Assembly: GCA_007244375.1 (NCBI GenBank)
Contig: SCVW01000016.1
Span: forward strand, 1-64,000
DNA length: 64,000 nt
Direction of reading: 5' to 3'
Source: Smithella sp.
GTDB lineage: Bacteria > Desulfobacterota > Syntrophia > Syntrophales > Smithellaceae
The translations under genes and the position numbers were made by a program. Of the stretch, positions 25,604 through 35,439 are shown one piece after another. The notes beneath the pieces were generated by a model. That model searched no databases. It saw only the letters and a program-made list of their open reading frames with translations, and had not been told where the DNA came from. The stretch's first letter is position 1. Every line of letters begins with the position of its first letter.

Positions 25604-26728
25604 TTAATCGATTTTCTTACCAATTAAATCAATGATTGTAATTTCCGGAGGCGCCAAAATACGAACCGGCGGTCCCCATGTGCCAGCACCTCTTGTAACA
25701 TAAAGCGACTTGTACTCACCTAGATTATAATAGCCATAATTTTTAGAAAAAAACAAGCGTGTTATTAACATAAAAGGGAAAAGTTGACCGCCATGCGTAT
25801 GGCCGGAAAGCTGTAAGTTAAAGTTTTCATTATCATTGACAATTGGCTGATGTTTTAATAATAAAATAAATTTATTACTTTGTGTTAGATGTAATAAATT
25901 GACTGAAGGAAGATGATCTTTGATTATGCCCATTTTTCTTCCTGTTACGTCATCTATACCAGCTATAGCAATTCCTGCTATCTGTCTCACTTCATCACGC
26001 AAGATTTCGAATCCAGCGTTTTTTGTAAACTCCAGAGAATTCCCGATGCCGGCATAGTATTCATGATTGCCGGTAACTGCATATTTACCGTATTTAGGTT
26101 TAATGTCAGCAAATAATCTGCTCTGCGGCATCACATTGTTGAGCTCACCATCCACCAAATCTCCGGTGGAAACCAGAATATCGGGATCAGCTTCTTTTAC
26201 ACAATCGATAATCTTCTGCAGACGATCATCTCGAATAATTAATCCAATATGAACGTCTGATATTTGGACAATCCGGATCTTGCCATTATTGAGTAATAAC
26301 TTATCTGTTTGAATTTCTATCCTTTTTACCCGAATTATTTGGGCATCATAAAATCCATAAATAACAAAAACAACAGAAAGAAATACAGATAAACCGAAGA
26401 CAATATTTCTAATAGCAATACTTCTTGCTCGTTTGAAAAAAAACTTACATATGTTCCTGCTTACATTAAGAGCTAAGTCCAGAAAGAAAAATAAAAAAAC
26501 AAAAGCCATCCATAGATAACCAATATAGGCAATCGACCGCGCTAATGTTTCTAAATGGTGACTCTCTGCCAATCGTATGATTACAGGAGCCAAAACCATT
26601 AAAACAAGCAAAATTTTAATAATAATTTTTGCTTTGACAGAAAGATGCAAAACCTTCTTTACACGGGAAAAGGCATAAAAATTAATCCCTCCGTAAAGAC
26701 ATATAAAGATCAAAACAAAAATTATCAT
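25604..26728 (-). CDS. Membrane-anchored metallophosphoesterase
   Basis: A calcineurin-like phosphoesterase with about four N-terminal transmembrane helices (first ~150 residues) and a cytoplasmic or periplasmic catalytic domain. Metal-binding motifs are visible: QISDVHIG, STGDLVDG, TGNHEYYAG and LSGHTHGGQ, then LYVTRGAGTWG. The organisation matches YkuE/YaeI-type phosphodiesterases, one of which acts on UDP-diacylglucosamine. I start at ATG 26728, which has AGGA six bases upstream (374 residues); a TTG at 26776 would add 16. The 225-base gap downstream of the next gene shows nothing. Confidence 0.85.
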   Translation of the reverse strand: MIIFVLIFICLYGGINFYAFSRVKKVLHLSVKAKIIIKILLVLMVLAPVIIRLAESHHLETLARSIAYIGYLWMAFVFLFFFLDLALNVSRNICKFFFKRARSIAIRNIVFGLSVFLSVVFVIYGFYDAQIIRVKRIEIQTDKLLLNNGKIRIVQISDVHIGLIIRDDRLQKIIDCVKEADPDILVSTGDLVDGELNNVMPQSRLFADIKPKYGKYAVTGNHEYYAGIGNSLEFTKNAGFEILRDEVRQIAGIAIAGIDDVTGRKMGIIKDHLPSVNLLHLTQSNKFILLLKHQPIVNDNENFNLQLSGHTHGGQLFPFMLITRLFFSKNYGYYNLGEYKSLYVTRGAGTWGPPVRILAPPEITIIDLIGKKID

Positions 26729-26827
26729 AACAATTCCTATAAGTGGCAATTTGCTTAAAAACTTGACAAGGAACAACCCTTAAGATAAATATCGAAACCC
26801 ATTTTTAGACATTGATTTAGAATGGAT

Positions 26828-26903
<76 letters not shown>

Positions 26904-27028
26904 GAAAAAACTAACATATATTAATATCCGCCCAGATGAAACAATCTATAAAGTTTTTATAATATGGCAAGCAGTGTACTGTAGAAATTTATGTTTGAAA
27001 AAAGTTTATATTTATAATTGTTTCCGTG

Positions 27029-28090
27029 CTACGTAAGCTGATAACCTTTTTCCCTAAATAATCTCAAACAGGCATCAGCGACAGCACTGTCATAAAGAAT
27101 TCCTTTATTTTTTTCGATCTCTTCAAGAGCTACATTAATACTCGAAGCCGAACGATATGGCCTATGGGAGGCCATGGCCTCTACCACATCCGCTACAGCT
27201 AGAATACGTGCTTCCATGAGGATTTCATCTCCCTTTAGTTTTCTGGGATAACCGGAACCGTTCATTCGTTCGTGATGCTGGTGAACAATTTGCGCCAGCG
27301 GCCAGGGAGACCCTACATTCTTAAGTATTTCATATCCACTTCGGGCGTGCTCTTTAACAAGAGAATATCCCAATTCCGAAAGCTTTGTGGGCTTGGCCAA
27401 TACCTCCACTGGTACTGTTAACTTTCCTATATCATGTATAACACCGGCCATGCGAATTCCCTCAATCTTTTCCTGATCCAACCCCATTTCCGTGGCAATG
27501 GCGCAGGCCAGATTTGCAGCCCGAGACTGATGACTGTTCATGTATGGTTCTCTGGATTCCATAGCGGATACCAAAACCTGAACAGTTGTGTCCACCGCTC
27601 TTCTAAGACTGTTAATCGTTTGATTAATTTTTTCCTCTTCCTGTTTGCGTTCGGTAATGTCCCTGATTATAGCTAATGACGCCGGTTTGTTTTCATAACG
27701 GATAAGCTTCGTGGAAATTTCTATTTCTTTGATCGTCCCATCCTTGCATGACAGCTTTGTACAAAATATTGCGGGGATATCTTTGCCCTGCTCATGCAGA
27801 GAAAGTTTTTCATTTATCACAGAAACAAAATCAGTAGGAACAAGTTCCAATATCGATCTGCCAATCAGTTCCTCGACTATATATCCGGACATTTCCGCCT
27901 GGCTTTTATTGGCAAACTTGATAACCTTATCCTGTATAATTGCGATACCGTCCGGCGCATTTTCTACCACCATCGAATATTTTTCTTCAGCATTCGGCCA
28001 AACATCAGTCTGAACACAATGGCCGACATCGTCTGCGGTGCCGGTATTATCCTTATGTCTGGAGACATTCTTCCTTTTCATTTTCTTCAT
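27029..28090 (-). CDS. PAS domain-HD-GYP domain protein, putative c-di-GMP phosphodiesterase
   Basis: A 353-residue protein. Residues about 35-160 are a PAS domain (YSMVVENAPDGIAIIQD... SLAIIRDITERK), linked to an HD-GYP domain (about 175-350). The latter keeps the metal and catalytic motifs: the HD pair VIHDIGKLTVPVEVL, the HH of IVHQHHERMNGSGYP (the GYP signature), and ILAVADVVEAM. HD-GYP domains hydrolyse c-di-GMP to GMP. No transmembrane segment is seen, so it is probably cytoplasmic. I start at ATG 28090 with AAAAGG six bases before it. No partner receiver is adjacent; the histidine kinase pair at 51849 is 24 kb away. Confidence 0.9.
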   Translation of the reverse strand: MKKMKRKNVSRHKDNTGTADDVGHCVQTDVWPNAEEKYSMVVENAPDGIAIIQDKVIKFANKSQAEMSGYIVEELIGRSILELVPTDFVSVINEKLSLHEQGKDIPAIFCTKLSCKDGTIKEIEISTKLIRYENKPASLAIIRDITERKQEEEKINQTINSLRRAVDTTVQVLVSAMESREPYMNSHQSRAANLACAIATEMGLDQEKIEGIRMAGVIHDIGKLTVPVEVLAKPTKLSELGYSLVKEHARSGYEILKNVGSPWPLAQIVHQHHERMNGSGYPRKLKGDEILMEARILAVADVVEAMASHRPYRSASSINVALEEIEKNKGILYDSAVADACLRLFREKGYQLT

Positions 28091-28151
28091 ACAAAACCTT
28101 TTCAAGAATAATCACGGGTATGAACGTGAGGGCAAGCTCTGAACCCTAATT

Positions 28152-28205
28152 CCGCCCCAAGGGGCGGGGTATTATACCCTCCGCTTTGTCCCGATAAAAT
28201 CGGGA
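28152..28205. repeat. Cluster of three palindromes upstream of the HD-GYP gene
   Basis: Three back-to-back inverted repeats: CCGCCCC (28152-28158)/GGGGCGG (28161-28167), GGGTAT (28167-28172)/ATACCC (28174-28179), and TCCCGAT (28189-28195)/ATCGGGA (28199-28205). The stem-loop repeat at 28209 follows immediately. The remainder of this 334-base gap (28251-28424) is AT-rich with no gene that I see. The ends resemble REP-like intergenic elements. Confidence 0.55.
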
Positions 28206-28208
28206 TTC

Positions 28209-28250
28209 GACTTGCAAATTTCAATACACTTCGTTTTTGAAATTTGAGTC
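28209..28250. repeat. Dispersed stem-loop repeat, copy 2
   Basis: GACT-TG-CAAATTTCAA (28209-28224) pairs with TTGAAATTTG-AGTC (28237-28250). It shares flanks with copy 1 at 4749-4790 (ATTCGACT before, AGTCTCA after), and the inner arms differ by compensating changes. Function unknown. Confidence 0.6.
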
Positions 28251-28424
28251 TCACAATAAACAATGGTTAAAATTTTAATTACATTGAAAGCATACCAAAC
28301 ATAAAATTAGAGTTCATCAATTTTTTTTAGGGAATCGCAATGCCGAGTTTATTTAAAAGAACAAACATTACACAAGCGAAACTATCCTTCTGGATATTAC
28401 CGCTAAGTTATTAAAACATTAAAA

Positions 28425-29807
28425 TCATTTAATAAATGTAAAAACTCTGCGCAAGATGTATTTGAATCTCTCAAAAGAACGAGTCGCAAGAATAACATTA
28501 AATATAATCCAGGGACGCATATAAAAACTTAAAAATGCATAAACAAACAACCATGAAAATTTTTGTTTAGAAATGCCTTCAGGGATATATGGTCTTCGAT
28601 CCTGTCCCATCAAATCCCAGTCGATGTCTTTTAATTCTTTTTTCTCTTGCAATTCGTCAAATATCTCCGTCCCGGGAGCCGGATGAAAAGGGAAAAAATT
28701 AGCGCCGGAGAGAGGCAGACTTTTTGCCAACTGAATGGTCTTATAAATATCTTCCTCTTTTTCCAAAGGATAACCCAAAATAAAATTGCCGATAACTTTG
28801 ATATTAGTTTCGGTATTAATAATATTTATTTTTCTCCTGATAAGATCAAGAGTCAATCTTTTTTTCATATGGTCGAGAATTCTTTGAGACCCTGACTCTA
28901 TTCCTACAGTTAATAAGTAACAACCGGACTTTTCCATCAAGGTCAACATGTCTTTATTGATCAAATCCAGGCGAATACCCAAACAAGACCACTTTATATT
29001 AATCTTCTGTTTAATCAATTGTTCACACAAATCACCAACCATATTCTTAAAAACCAGAAAATTATCGTCAATGAAACAAACTTCCCTTATTCCAAAGTTA
29101 TCCTTTAAGAACTTTATCTCTTCTATTATATAAGAAACGCTATGCGATCTTATTTTATGCCCGGTAACCGAACGGCAAGAACAGAACGAGCATTGATAAG
29201 GACATCCTCTCGTCATAATAAGAGGAGCTACAATTTTCGATTCTGTAAGGTAGGATGTCTGAAAAGGATAATTATAGGGATTTATTAATTTCCAGTCAGG
29301 ATGTCCCAGTGAATCCAAATTTTCCGGGAAAATTTGAGGGTTACTTTTTATTTCACCGTTGTTTCTCCAGATTAAACCGGGAATACTCTCTTTTTGGATT
29401 GTATCCAAACCCGATAAATTGTTTATCAAATCTATCAGTCCTATTTCCGCTTCACCCCTAATGGCAAAGTCGGCTTCTTCAAAATATTGCAACGTTTGTT
29501 CCGGAAAAGCAGAAGGATGAGCTCCACCGAGAATAATTTTGACATCGGGATGTCTCTTTTTAACCAGTGACAAAGATTTCTTAACTGAAGGCAAATCTGT
29601 AGAAAACACTCTGAATCCGACAACATCGAAATCAAGCCTGGCAATATAATCCTCGAATTTTTTAAAAGTCAGTTTAAGATTTACACAATCAATTACATCG
29701 ACCTGGTGATTTTTTCTCTTCAGAGCCCCGGCCAGATAGCCCAATCCCAGATCCGGCGAGGAGAGAGAAACATTGCGAGTGATAGGATTTACCAGTAATA
29801 CTTTCAT
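28425..29807 (-). CDS. B12-binding domain radical SAM protein, third of three
   Basis: A 460-residue enzyme with an N-terminal Rossmann-like cobalamin-binding region (MKVLLVNPITRNVSLSSPDLGLGYLAG, then VKIILGGAHPSAFPEQ) and a radical SAM barrel starting MTRGCPYQCSFCSCRS (CxxxCxxC for the 4Fe-4S cluster). The glycine-rich SAM-binding part follows (CFIDDNFLVF; TVGIESGSQRIL). The C-terminal 60 residues are hydrophobic and basic. Members methylate or rearrange unactivated carbons, often on lipids or natural products. It forms an operon with the next two genes: 12 bases separate it from the second. Substrate cannot be told. Confidence 0.85.
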   Translation of the reverse strand: MKVLLVNPITRNVSLSSPDLGLGYLAGALKRKNHQVDVIDCVNLKLTFKKFEDYIARLDFDVVGFRVFSTDLPSVKKSLSLVKKRHPDVKIILGGAHPSAFPEQTLQYFEEADFAIRGEAEIGLIDLINNLSGLDTIQKESIPGLIWRNNGEIKSNPQIFPENLDSLGHPDWKLINPYNYPFQTSYLTESKIVAPLIMTRGCPYQCSFCSCRSVTGHKIRSHSVSYIIEEIKFLKDNFGIREVCFIDDNFLVFKNMVGDLCEQLIKQKINIKWSCLGIRLDLINKDMLTLMEKSGCYLLTVGIESGSQRILDHMKKRLTLDLIRRKINIINTETNIKVIGNFILGYPLEKEEDIYKTIQLAKSLPLSGANFFPFHPAPGTEIFDELQEKKELKDIDWDLMGQDRRPYIPEGISKQKFSWLFVYAFLSFYMRPWIIFNVILATRSFERFKYILRRVFTFIK

Positions 29808-29819
29808 AGTGAAAAATTT

Positions 29820-31307
29820 TTAAGTCACGTTTGTTCTTTTTATTAACAACTTGCGGAAGTGATATCCAAACATCATAAGCATTACCGCCTCTCTTAGTGA
29901 GCGACGATAAAAAATCATCGTTTTAAACAGCAGTTTCCAGAAATAGATGCTGTTACTCCATTTTTCGAGAATTCCTACATAAAGAACTGAATTGAAAAAA
30001 GCAATTATTCCCAGTAACGTCATCGGGCGACGTCTTACGGGTTCGTATGTTCCTAAAAATTCTAAAATTCTTGCATAGTATTCTTTCGGAGAATATATAC
30101 AATTAATAACTTTGTTGTATCCTTCTTTCAACTTTCGTGAGTCCATTTTGGGAGTGAAATTCATGGTTCCGTCGCAGTTATCGCCGGTACAATCATCGAG
30201 AAGACGCCTTTCCTCCTTAAGGCGCCGGTAAAGGCGGGTACCTGGGGGTGCATTGAGCAATCCGATCATGGCTCGCACGACACCGCTATTTTGAATAAAC
30301 TTAATTTGACGTTCAAAAATGTCCGGAGGATCGTTATCAAAGCCTATTATAAAACCGCCCATAACCTCCATTCCGTTGCGCTGTATCGTTTTGACAGCTT
30401 CAACTAGATCAATCGAAAGATTCTGATTTTTACTGCTTTCTGCAAAACATTTTTCTTCGGGTGTTTCCAATCCAAGAAAAACAGCATCAAAACCTGCTTC
30501 CGTCATGAGTTTCATGAGCTCTTCATCCTGCGCAAGATTTACTGAAGCTTCCGTATAAAGCATAAATGGAAAATTTTTTGTCTCCTGCCATAATTTGAGT
30601 TCCCTAAGAAGCGTTTTTACCTTCAATTTATTCCCGATAAAATTATCATCCACAATGAAAAGACTTCCACGCCAACCTATTTCATAGAGTTTGTCAAATT
30701 CACGAATCATTTGCTCATTCGATTTCACTCGGGGATATCGTCCATAAAGATTGGTTATATCGCAAAACTCGCAATCGTAAGGACATCCTCTGGAATACTG
30801 AACTGACATGGAAGCGTAAATATTTATATCTATGAGGTCCCATCTGGGAATTGGAGTTATGGTAATGTCAGGCTTTTCTTCAGCTGTATAGATTCGATGA
30901 GGGCTTCCACTGGCCAGGTCATGTAAAAAAATGGGAAGGGTTATCTCTGCCTCATTGAGTACAAGATGATCGACATCGTCAAAATCTTCCGGACAGCTTG
31001 TAAAAAGCGGACCACCACCTACTACTGATTTGCTCAGAGTGTGGCATCTGGCGATAATCTGCCGCACTGATTCTTTTTGAACCATCATGGCCCCGATGAA
31101 GATCAGATCAGCCCACTCAATCATTTCATTCGAAAGGCTCTCCGTGTTCATATCTACGATCTTAATATCCCAGTCTCCGGGAAACATGGCCGCAACCGTC
31201 AGAAGCCCCAGAGGAACATGAGCCGCTTTTTTTCGGATAAATTTCATAACATGCCGAAAATTCCAAAAAGTATCGGGTATCAACGGATTAATGAGCAAAG
31301 CTTTCAT
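29820..31307 (-). CDS. B12-binding radical SAM protein, DUF4070-like, second of three
   Basis: A 495-residue protein starting MKALLINPLIPDTFWNFRH, the N-terminus of B12-radical SAM proteins of the hopanoid-methylase-like group. The cluster motif is YSRGCPYDCEFCDITNLYGR. FIVDDNFIGNK and FDAVFLGLETP continue the barrel, and a DUF4070-like C-terminus (about residues 340-495) is basic and hydrophobic. Hopanoid 2-methylase HpnP belongs to this group, but no hopanoid genes are in this window, so I do not use the name. AAAGG precedes the start. It lies 52 bases from the first gene. Confidence 0.85.
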   Translation of the reverse strand: MKALLINPLIPDTFWNFRHVMKFIRKKAAHVPLGLLTVAAMFPGDWDIKIVDMNTESLSNEMIEWADLIFIGAMMVQKESVRQIIARCHTLSKSVVGGGPLFTSCPEDFDDVDHLVLNEAEITLPIFLHDLASGSPHRIYTAEEKPDITITPIPRWDLIDINIYASMSVQYSRGCPYDCEFCDITNLYGRYPRVKSNEQMIREFDKLYEIGWRGSLFIVDDNFIGNKLKVKTLLRELKLWQETKNFPFMLYTEASVNLAQDEELMKLMTEAGFDAVFLGLETPEEKCFAESSKNQNLSIDLVEAVKTIQRNGMEVMGGFIIGFDNDPPDIFERQIKFIQNSGVVRAMIGLLNAPPGTRLYRRLKEERRLLDDCTGDNCDGTMNFTPKMDSRKLKEGYNKVINCIYSPKEYYARILEFLGTYEPVRRRPMTLLGIIAFFNSVLYVGILEKWSNSIYFWKLLFKTMIFYRRSLREAVMLMMFGYHFRKLLIKRTNVT

Positions 31308-31359
31308 TTAAAATGTACCTTTTGACAAGCTGCAAACAAGCGTGGTTAATTACGCTCTA

Positions 31360-32865
31360 TTATATTTGTTTCCCCCAAAATAGTCTGGATTTCAATATCC
31401 ACATCATTTGTTTTAAATATAATGTTATAAAAAGTTTTATTCGTGGACTTCTATGTTTTACAGCCAAGTAAAAAATAGAATAAATAAAAATCGGCAGTTT
31501 GATGAAGTAAGGTATCTTTTTGACTAATTTGTAAGTCATTTTTTTTCTAAGAAAAACAGGCACAGCGGGAAGTACCTTAAGGATAAAATAATATTCATTG
31601 TGAAAATCATTGGAAGCCGGAGACATTTCAAAATAACTGTGAGGATTATAACCGTGATTTATTAAATCCAGTTTTTCATCGTTAAGAACCTTATGTTCGA
31701 ATCCTTTTTTAATAATTTCTGTTTTAGGATGATAAGTCATCCAGTATGGTTCTATTATATCCGGTGTGTTTTCAATAAAAAAAAGTCTTGCCTCTTCGTA
31801 GTGCGCTATAGTGTCTCCGGGCATTCCGACAATATAATCGGCAAAGGAAATAATTTTATGTTTTTTCAGAATTTTCAAAGTGTTCGCAATGTTGTCATTA
31901 GATTCATGACGATTAAGATAATTTTTCCGATATTCCTCGTTAATATGTTGAATTCCAAAATCCACCCATTTACAGCCGGCATCTTTCAATCGTATTGCGA
32001 TATCCTCGTCAAATAAATTAACATGTATGTAGCATTTAAATGGGATAGCCACTTCTTTTTTGTAAACTTCCAGAAAATTTTTAAGCCATTTTTTATCAAG
32101 GATGAAAACATCATCCCAAAATTCAATTAATTTGATTTTATATTTTCTTTTATAGAAGATTAATTCTTCAATTACATGTTCAACGCTTCTTCTCCTTATG
32201 TAATTTGATTTTTCTTCCGGAATTTCTCTGAAATAATGATTGAAACAGTAAGAACAATCGTAAGGACATCCCCTGGAGGTCATTGTCAGATAATATGATT
32301 TTATGGGAAACACATCTTTCCAGATTTCATTGTCAAAATGAGGAAGAGAATCCAAATCCTGAATAAAACCTATCTGCTTTCCCTTAATAATAGTGTTATT
32401 TTTCGCCTTATACCAGGTATTTACTATTGGCTCGCAAGAATCATTTTTTTCAATATGTTTGATAATTTCAGAAAAGGCAATTTCTCCTTCACCGATAACT
32501 ATGTAATCTATGAAATCATTGGCGATAACTACTTCCGGGCAAGAAGTAACATGTATGCCGCCAAAAACAATTTTAGCCTTTGGACAAATTTTCTTAAAAT
32601 TTTTGGCATAGTGTAATGCTCGTTTATAATCAAATGTTACCACGGAAAACGCGATTAAATCTGGCTGATATGCCTTGATTTTTTTGAATAGTTCTTTATC
32701 GTTGCTAAAAAGCTTTGACAGTCTTCTGAATTCCCTGGTAAGGCCATCCTTAAACAGAGTAGGAGTATGCAATAATTTTACGGAGTGTCCATCTTTTTTG
32801 GCAATGGCCGACAATATTGATATTGCCAGGGACTCATAAGCTATAGAGGCAAAAACTATTTTCAT
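31360..32865 (-). CDS. B12-binding radical SAM protein, first of three
   Basis: A 501-residue protein with an N-terminal B12-binding-like domain (MKIVFASIAYESLAISIL... KIVFGGIHVTSCPEVVIAN) and a radical SAM core with TSRGCPYDCSYCFNHYF. The C-terminus (about residues 420-501) is strongly basic and hydrophobic, PVFLRKKMTYKLVKKIPYFIK, suggesting membrane association. It is the first gene of a three-gene minus-strand operon and diverges from the plus-strand glycan locus at 33237, sharing a 371-base upstream region. The ribosome site is AAGG. Whether it modifies a product of that locus is speculative. Confidence 0.83.
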   Translation of the reverse strand: MKIVFASIAYESLAISILSAIAKKDGHSVKLLHTPTLFKDGLTREFRRLSKLFSNDKELFKKIKAYQPDLIAFSVVTFDYKRALHYAKNFKKICPKAKIVFGGIHVTSCPEVVIANDFIDYIVIGEGEIAFSEIIKHIEKNDSCEPIVNTWYKAKNNTIIKGKQIGFIQDLDSLPHFDNEIWKDVFPIKSYYLTMTSRGCPYDCSYCFNHYFREIPEEKSNYIRRRSVEHVIEELIFYKRKYKIKLIEFWDDVFILDKKWLKNFLEVYKKEVAIPFKCYIHVNLFDEDIAIRLKDAGCKWVDFGIQHINEEYRKNYLNRHESNDNIANTLKILKKHKIISFADYIVGMPGDTIAHYEEARLFFIENTPDIIEPYWMTYHPKTEIIKKGFEHKVLNDEKLDLINHGYNPHSYFEMSPASNDFHNEYYFILKVLPAVPVFLRKKMTYKLVKKIPYFIKLPIFIYSIFYLAVKHRSPRIKLFITLYLKQMMWILKSRLFWGKQI

Positions 32866-33136
32866 ATAACCTTAATAAAAGTAACCTGGAAGCGAATATG
32901 CTATACTATTTAATATTTGAGAATAAAAACTTTTGTTTCTTAAATCTTCGATAACAGTGTAGTCGTCAAGGTTTTGAAGTATAAGTAGTATGATTTTTAG
33001 TGTCAAGGAATTAAAAAGGAATTAAAAATATTTACCTCAGGCTATTTCAGTACGGTGCTGCGATTGATTAGTGTTTTCTGCCATCAATTTTTCAAATATC
33101 AACACACAATTAATATATAATGACAACATAAAAAAT

Positions 33137-33160
33137 GTTGAAATTGATGACCAGTTATGC
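33137..33160 (+). other. Motif shared by two upstream regions, copy 1
   Basis: The 371-base divergent gap 32866-33236 contains no gene beyond a short candidate frame. At 33137 a 24-base motif, GTTGAAATTGATGA plus CCAGTTATGC, recurs at 43230 with three differences, about 80-100 bases before the genes at 33237 and 43352. A -10-like TATAAT lies at 33116-33121. Directly repeated AGGTATTTTTT occurs at 33199 and 33226, the second copy ending at the GT2 start. A 27-codon frame from ATG 33157 ends in TGA overlapping the GT2 start; it has no ribosome site. Confidence 0.4.
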
Positions 33161-33236
33161 GAAAATTTTCGGGTCGCAAAATTAAAACGAAATACGAGAG
33201 GTATTTTTTCATAAAACCTTTCCCCAGGTATTTTTT

Positions 33237-34190
33237 ATGATAGATATTCCTGATATTTCTATTGTCGTACCAGTGTATGGAAGCGATGGTACCTTGGTTC
33301 CTCTTTATGAACGGGTCATGGCTGCGGTAGCTCGTATTCCAGCCAGTTTTGAACTTATCTTTGTTGATGACAGAGGACCGGGCAAGCCGTGGGAAATCAT
33401 TAACTCTATGGCAAGTAAAGATCAGAGAGTTATAGGACTAAGGCTATCAAAAAATTTTGGCCAACATAGTGCTATCATGGCAGGTATAAACTCGGCGCAC
33501 GGACGATGGCTGGTGATAATGGATTGCGACTTGCAGGATCTTCCTGAAGAAATTCCTCGTCTTTGGGTGGAAGCTCAAAAAGGATGCGATGTTGTTACTG
33601 GGCGTAGGGTCGAAAGACAGGATGGGATTTTCAAACGTTTATCTTCCAAAGCATTCCATAAAGTTTTTATGTACATGACTGACCAGAAAACCGATGCTGC
33701 ACAATCAAATTTCGGAATCTATTCCCGTAAAGTTATTGATGCAATTAAAACATTACCTGAACAACCAAGCATATTCACGTTACTTATTCGGTGGGCCGGT
33801 TTTGAACCCAAAACAATTGATATTGAACATGGCAGGCGTATTGAAGGCAAATCAAGTTATAACTTTAGCCGCAGATTTACACTAGCAATGGATTCCATTA
33901 TATCTTATTCTAATAAGCCTTTGAAAATGTGTACTCAATTCGGATTTATTATGGCTCTTGCGGCTTTTTGCTATGGAGCATGGCTTTTCGTTCGTTACTT
34001 CTTGTACGATTATATACCTGCCGGATGGACCAGCGTCATGGTATCGTTATTTTTCTTATCCGGTGTCCTGCTTTTTGGGATGGGAATTCTCGGCATTTAC
34101 ATCGGCAGGATTTTTAATCAAGTAAAAGGCAGACCACTCTATGTTATATACGACCGGACGCCGGCTTCTTTTAACGATGATTCCTTATAA
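33237..34190 (+). CDS. Family 2 glycosyltransferase, undecaprenyl-phosphate sugar synthase type
   Basis: A 317-residue GT2 enzyme like DPM1, GtrB and ArnC. Residues 6-230 form the GT-A domain: ISIVVPVYGSDG, FVDDRGPG and the metal-binding IMDCDLQD. Then two C-terminal helices (about 233-260 and 268-292) anchor it to the inner membrane, with the active site facing the cytosol. Such proteins load a sugar on undecaprenyl phosphate for later use outside the membrane. It heads the plus-strand locus (33 bases before the next gene) that also has a PF03706-type membrane protein, WecE and a GT-C-like protein. Confidence 0.87.
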   Translation: MIDIPDISIVVPVYGSDGTLVPLYERVMAAVARIPASFELIFVDDRGPGKPWEIINSMASKDQRVIGLRLSKNFGQHSAIMAGINSAHGRWLVIMDCDLQDLPEEIPRLWVEAQKGCDVVTGRRVERQDGIFKRLSSKAFHKVFMYMTDQKTDAAQSNFGIYSRKVIDAIKTLPEQPSIFTLLIRWAGFEPKTIDIEHGRRIEGKSSYNFSRRFTLAMDSIISYSNKPLKMCTQFGFIMALAAFCYGAWLFVRYFLYDYIPAGWTSVMVSLFFLSGVLLFGMGILGIYIGRIFNQVKGRPLYVIYDRTPASFNDDSL

Positions 34191-34223
34191 AATTCTATTG
34201 AAGCACTGTCTAACGGATTATCA

Positions 34224-35411
34224 ATGAAAAACAATAAAAAGAAATTTCTTATTGCCGGAGGAGGTTATGCCGATATACCGCTTATCCTTTCAGCAAAAAA
34301 ATTAGGATATTACGTCATCACAAGCGGCAACAGACCAGACGATCTGGGACATAAATATTCTGATGAATACAGAAAGGCTGATTTTTCTGATCGTGAAGCA
34401 ATTCTAGATATAGCGAAAAGCTTGAAAGTATCGGCTATTTGCGCCTGCTGTAATGATTTTTCCGCACTTTCCGCTGCATACACCGCAGAAAAGCTGGGGT
34501 TGCCTGGTCATGATCCATATGAAGTAGCAAAAATAATTCATTACAAAGATATTTACCGGAAGTTTGCTTACGAAAATGGCATTGCCACGCCCAGAGCAAT
34601 TGCTTTCGCAAACAAAAGAGATGCGTTAAAGGAAATCAAATCTCTCACATGTCCGATTATTATCAAACCTGTTGATCTAACTGGTGGGAAAGGTATGTCT
34701 ACAATCAACAAAATAACAGAGGCGGAATCGGCGATCGAAAAGGCGCTGGCTATTTCGCGGATGAAAAAAGCTGTAGCCGAAGAATTTATTTTCGGCAGTC
34801 GGCATGGTTTTTCTGCTTTTCTGGTTGATGGTCATATAACATTTTTCTTTTCCGACAATGAACATTATTACCTGAATCCGTACTTAGTGTCTGCGGCTTC
34901 AACGCCGGGAATAGTGTCGCCGGATGTTGAAAAAAAATTATGCGCCGATTCAGAAAAAATTGCGTCGCTACTTTCGTTAAAAACAGGCATCTTTCATATT
35001 CAATATATATTAAGAGGAGAAGAACCTGTTATCATCGAAATATGCCGTCGTGCGCCTGGAGACCTCTACATAAAACTAGTTGAGCATGCCACAGGAGTGG
35101 ATTACTCTTCCTGGATAGTAAAATCCTCTGCTGGTCTTGATTGTTCAGGTTTAACTCAAGCCAGACCCAAAGGATTTTTTACCCGCCATTGCGTTATGGG
35201 ATCTCGTACCGGAAGATTAAAGGATGTTGTTTTCGATCCGTTGCTTGACAATAAGATTATTGATAAGTTAATGTGGTGGAAAAAGGGTGATCAGGTTACA
35301 GATTTTCTTACCGCAAAGTTCGGTATTGTTTTTGTTAAGTTCAGCTCACAAGAGGAGATGATTAAGACGACCGAAAGACTTCAGGAGCTTATTTTCGCTC
35401 AAATCGACTAA
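34224..35411 (+). CDS. ATP-grasp domain carboxylate-amine ligase-like protein
   Basis: A 395-residue ATP-grasp enzyme. Residues 1-95 are a Rossmann-like N-domain (KKFLIAGGGYADIPLILSAKKLGYYVI). The ATP-grasp fold follows with IIIKPVDLTGGKGMST (nucleotide-binding Lys and Gly-rich loop), AVAEEFIFGSRHGFS and the metal-binding end GEEPVIIEICRRAPGD. These enzymes make acyl phosphate and attach an amine or another nucleophile; family members build peptides, D-Ala-D-Ala-like bonds and carbapenem or antibiotic parts. The substrate is not identifiable. It is inside the locus and 28 bases before the SDR. Confidence 0.82.
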   Translation: MKNNKKKFLIAGGGYADIPLILSAKKLGYYVITSGNRPDDLGHKYSDEYRKADFSDREAILDIAKSLKVSAICACCNDFSALSAAYTAEKLGLPGHDPYEVAKIIHYKDIYRKFAYENGIATPRAIAFANKRDALKEIKSLTCPIIIKPVDLTGGKGMSTINKITEAESAIEKALAISRMKKAVAEEFIFGSRHGFSAFLVDGHITFFFSDNEHYYLNPYLVSAASTPGIVSPDVEKKLCADSEKIASLLSLKTGIFHIQYILRGEEPVIIEICRRAPGDLYIKLVEHATGVDYSSWIVKSSAGLDCSGLTQARPKGFFTRHCVMGSRTGRLKDVVFDPLLDNKIIDKLMWWKKGDQVTDFLTAKFGIVFVKFSSQEEMIKTTERLQELIFAQID

Positions 35412-35439
35412 AAATACTGCCAACTGCAAGGATTAATCA

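Noticed and set aside
29820-31307. Hopanoid C-2 methylase HpnP.
   Set aside because: Resemblance is only to the general group; no squalene-hopene cyclase or other hpn genes are in the window.
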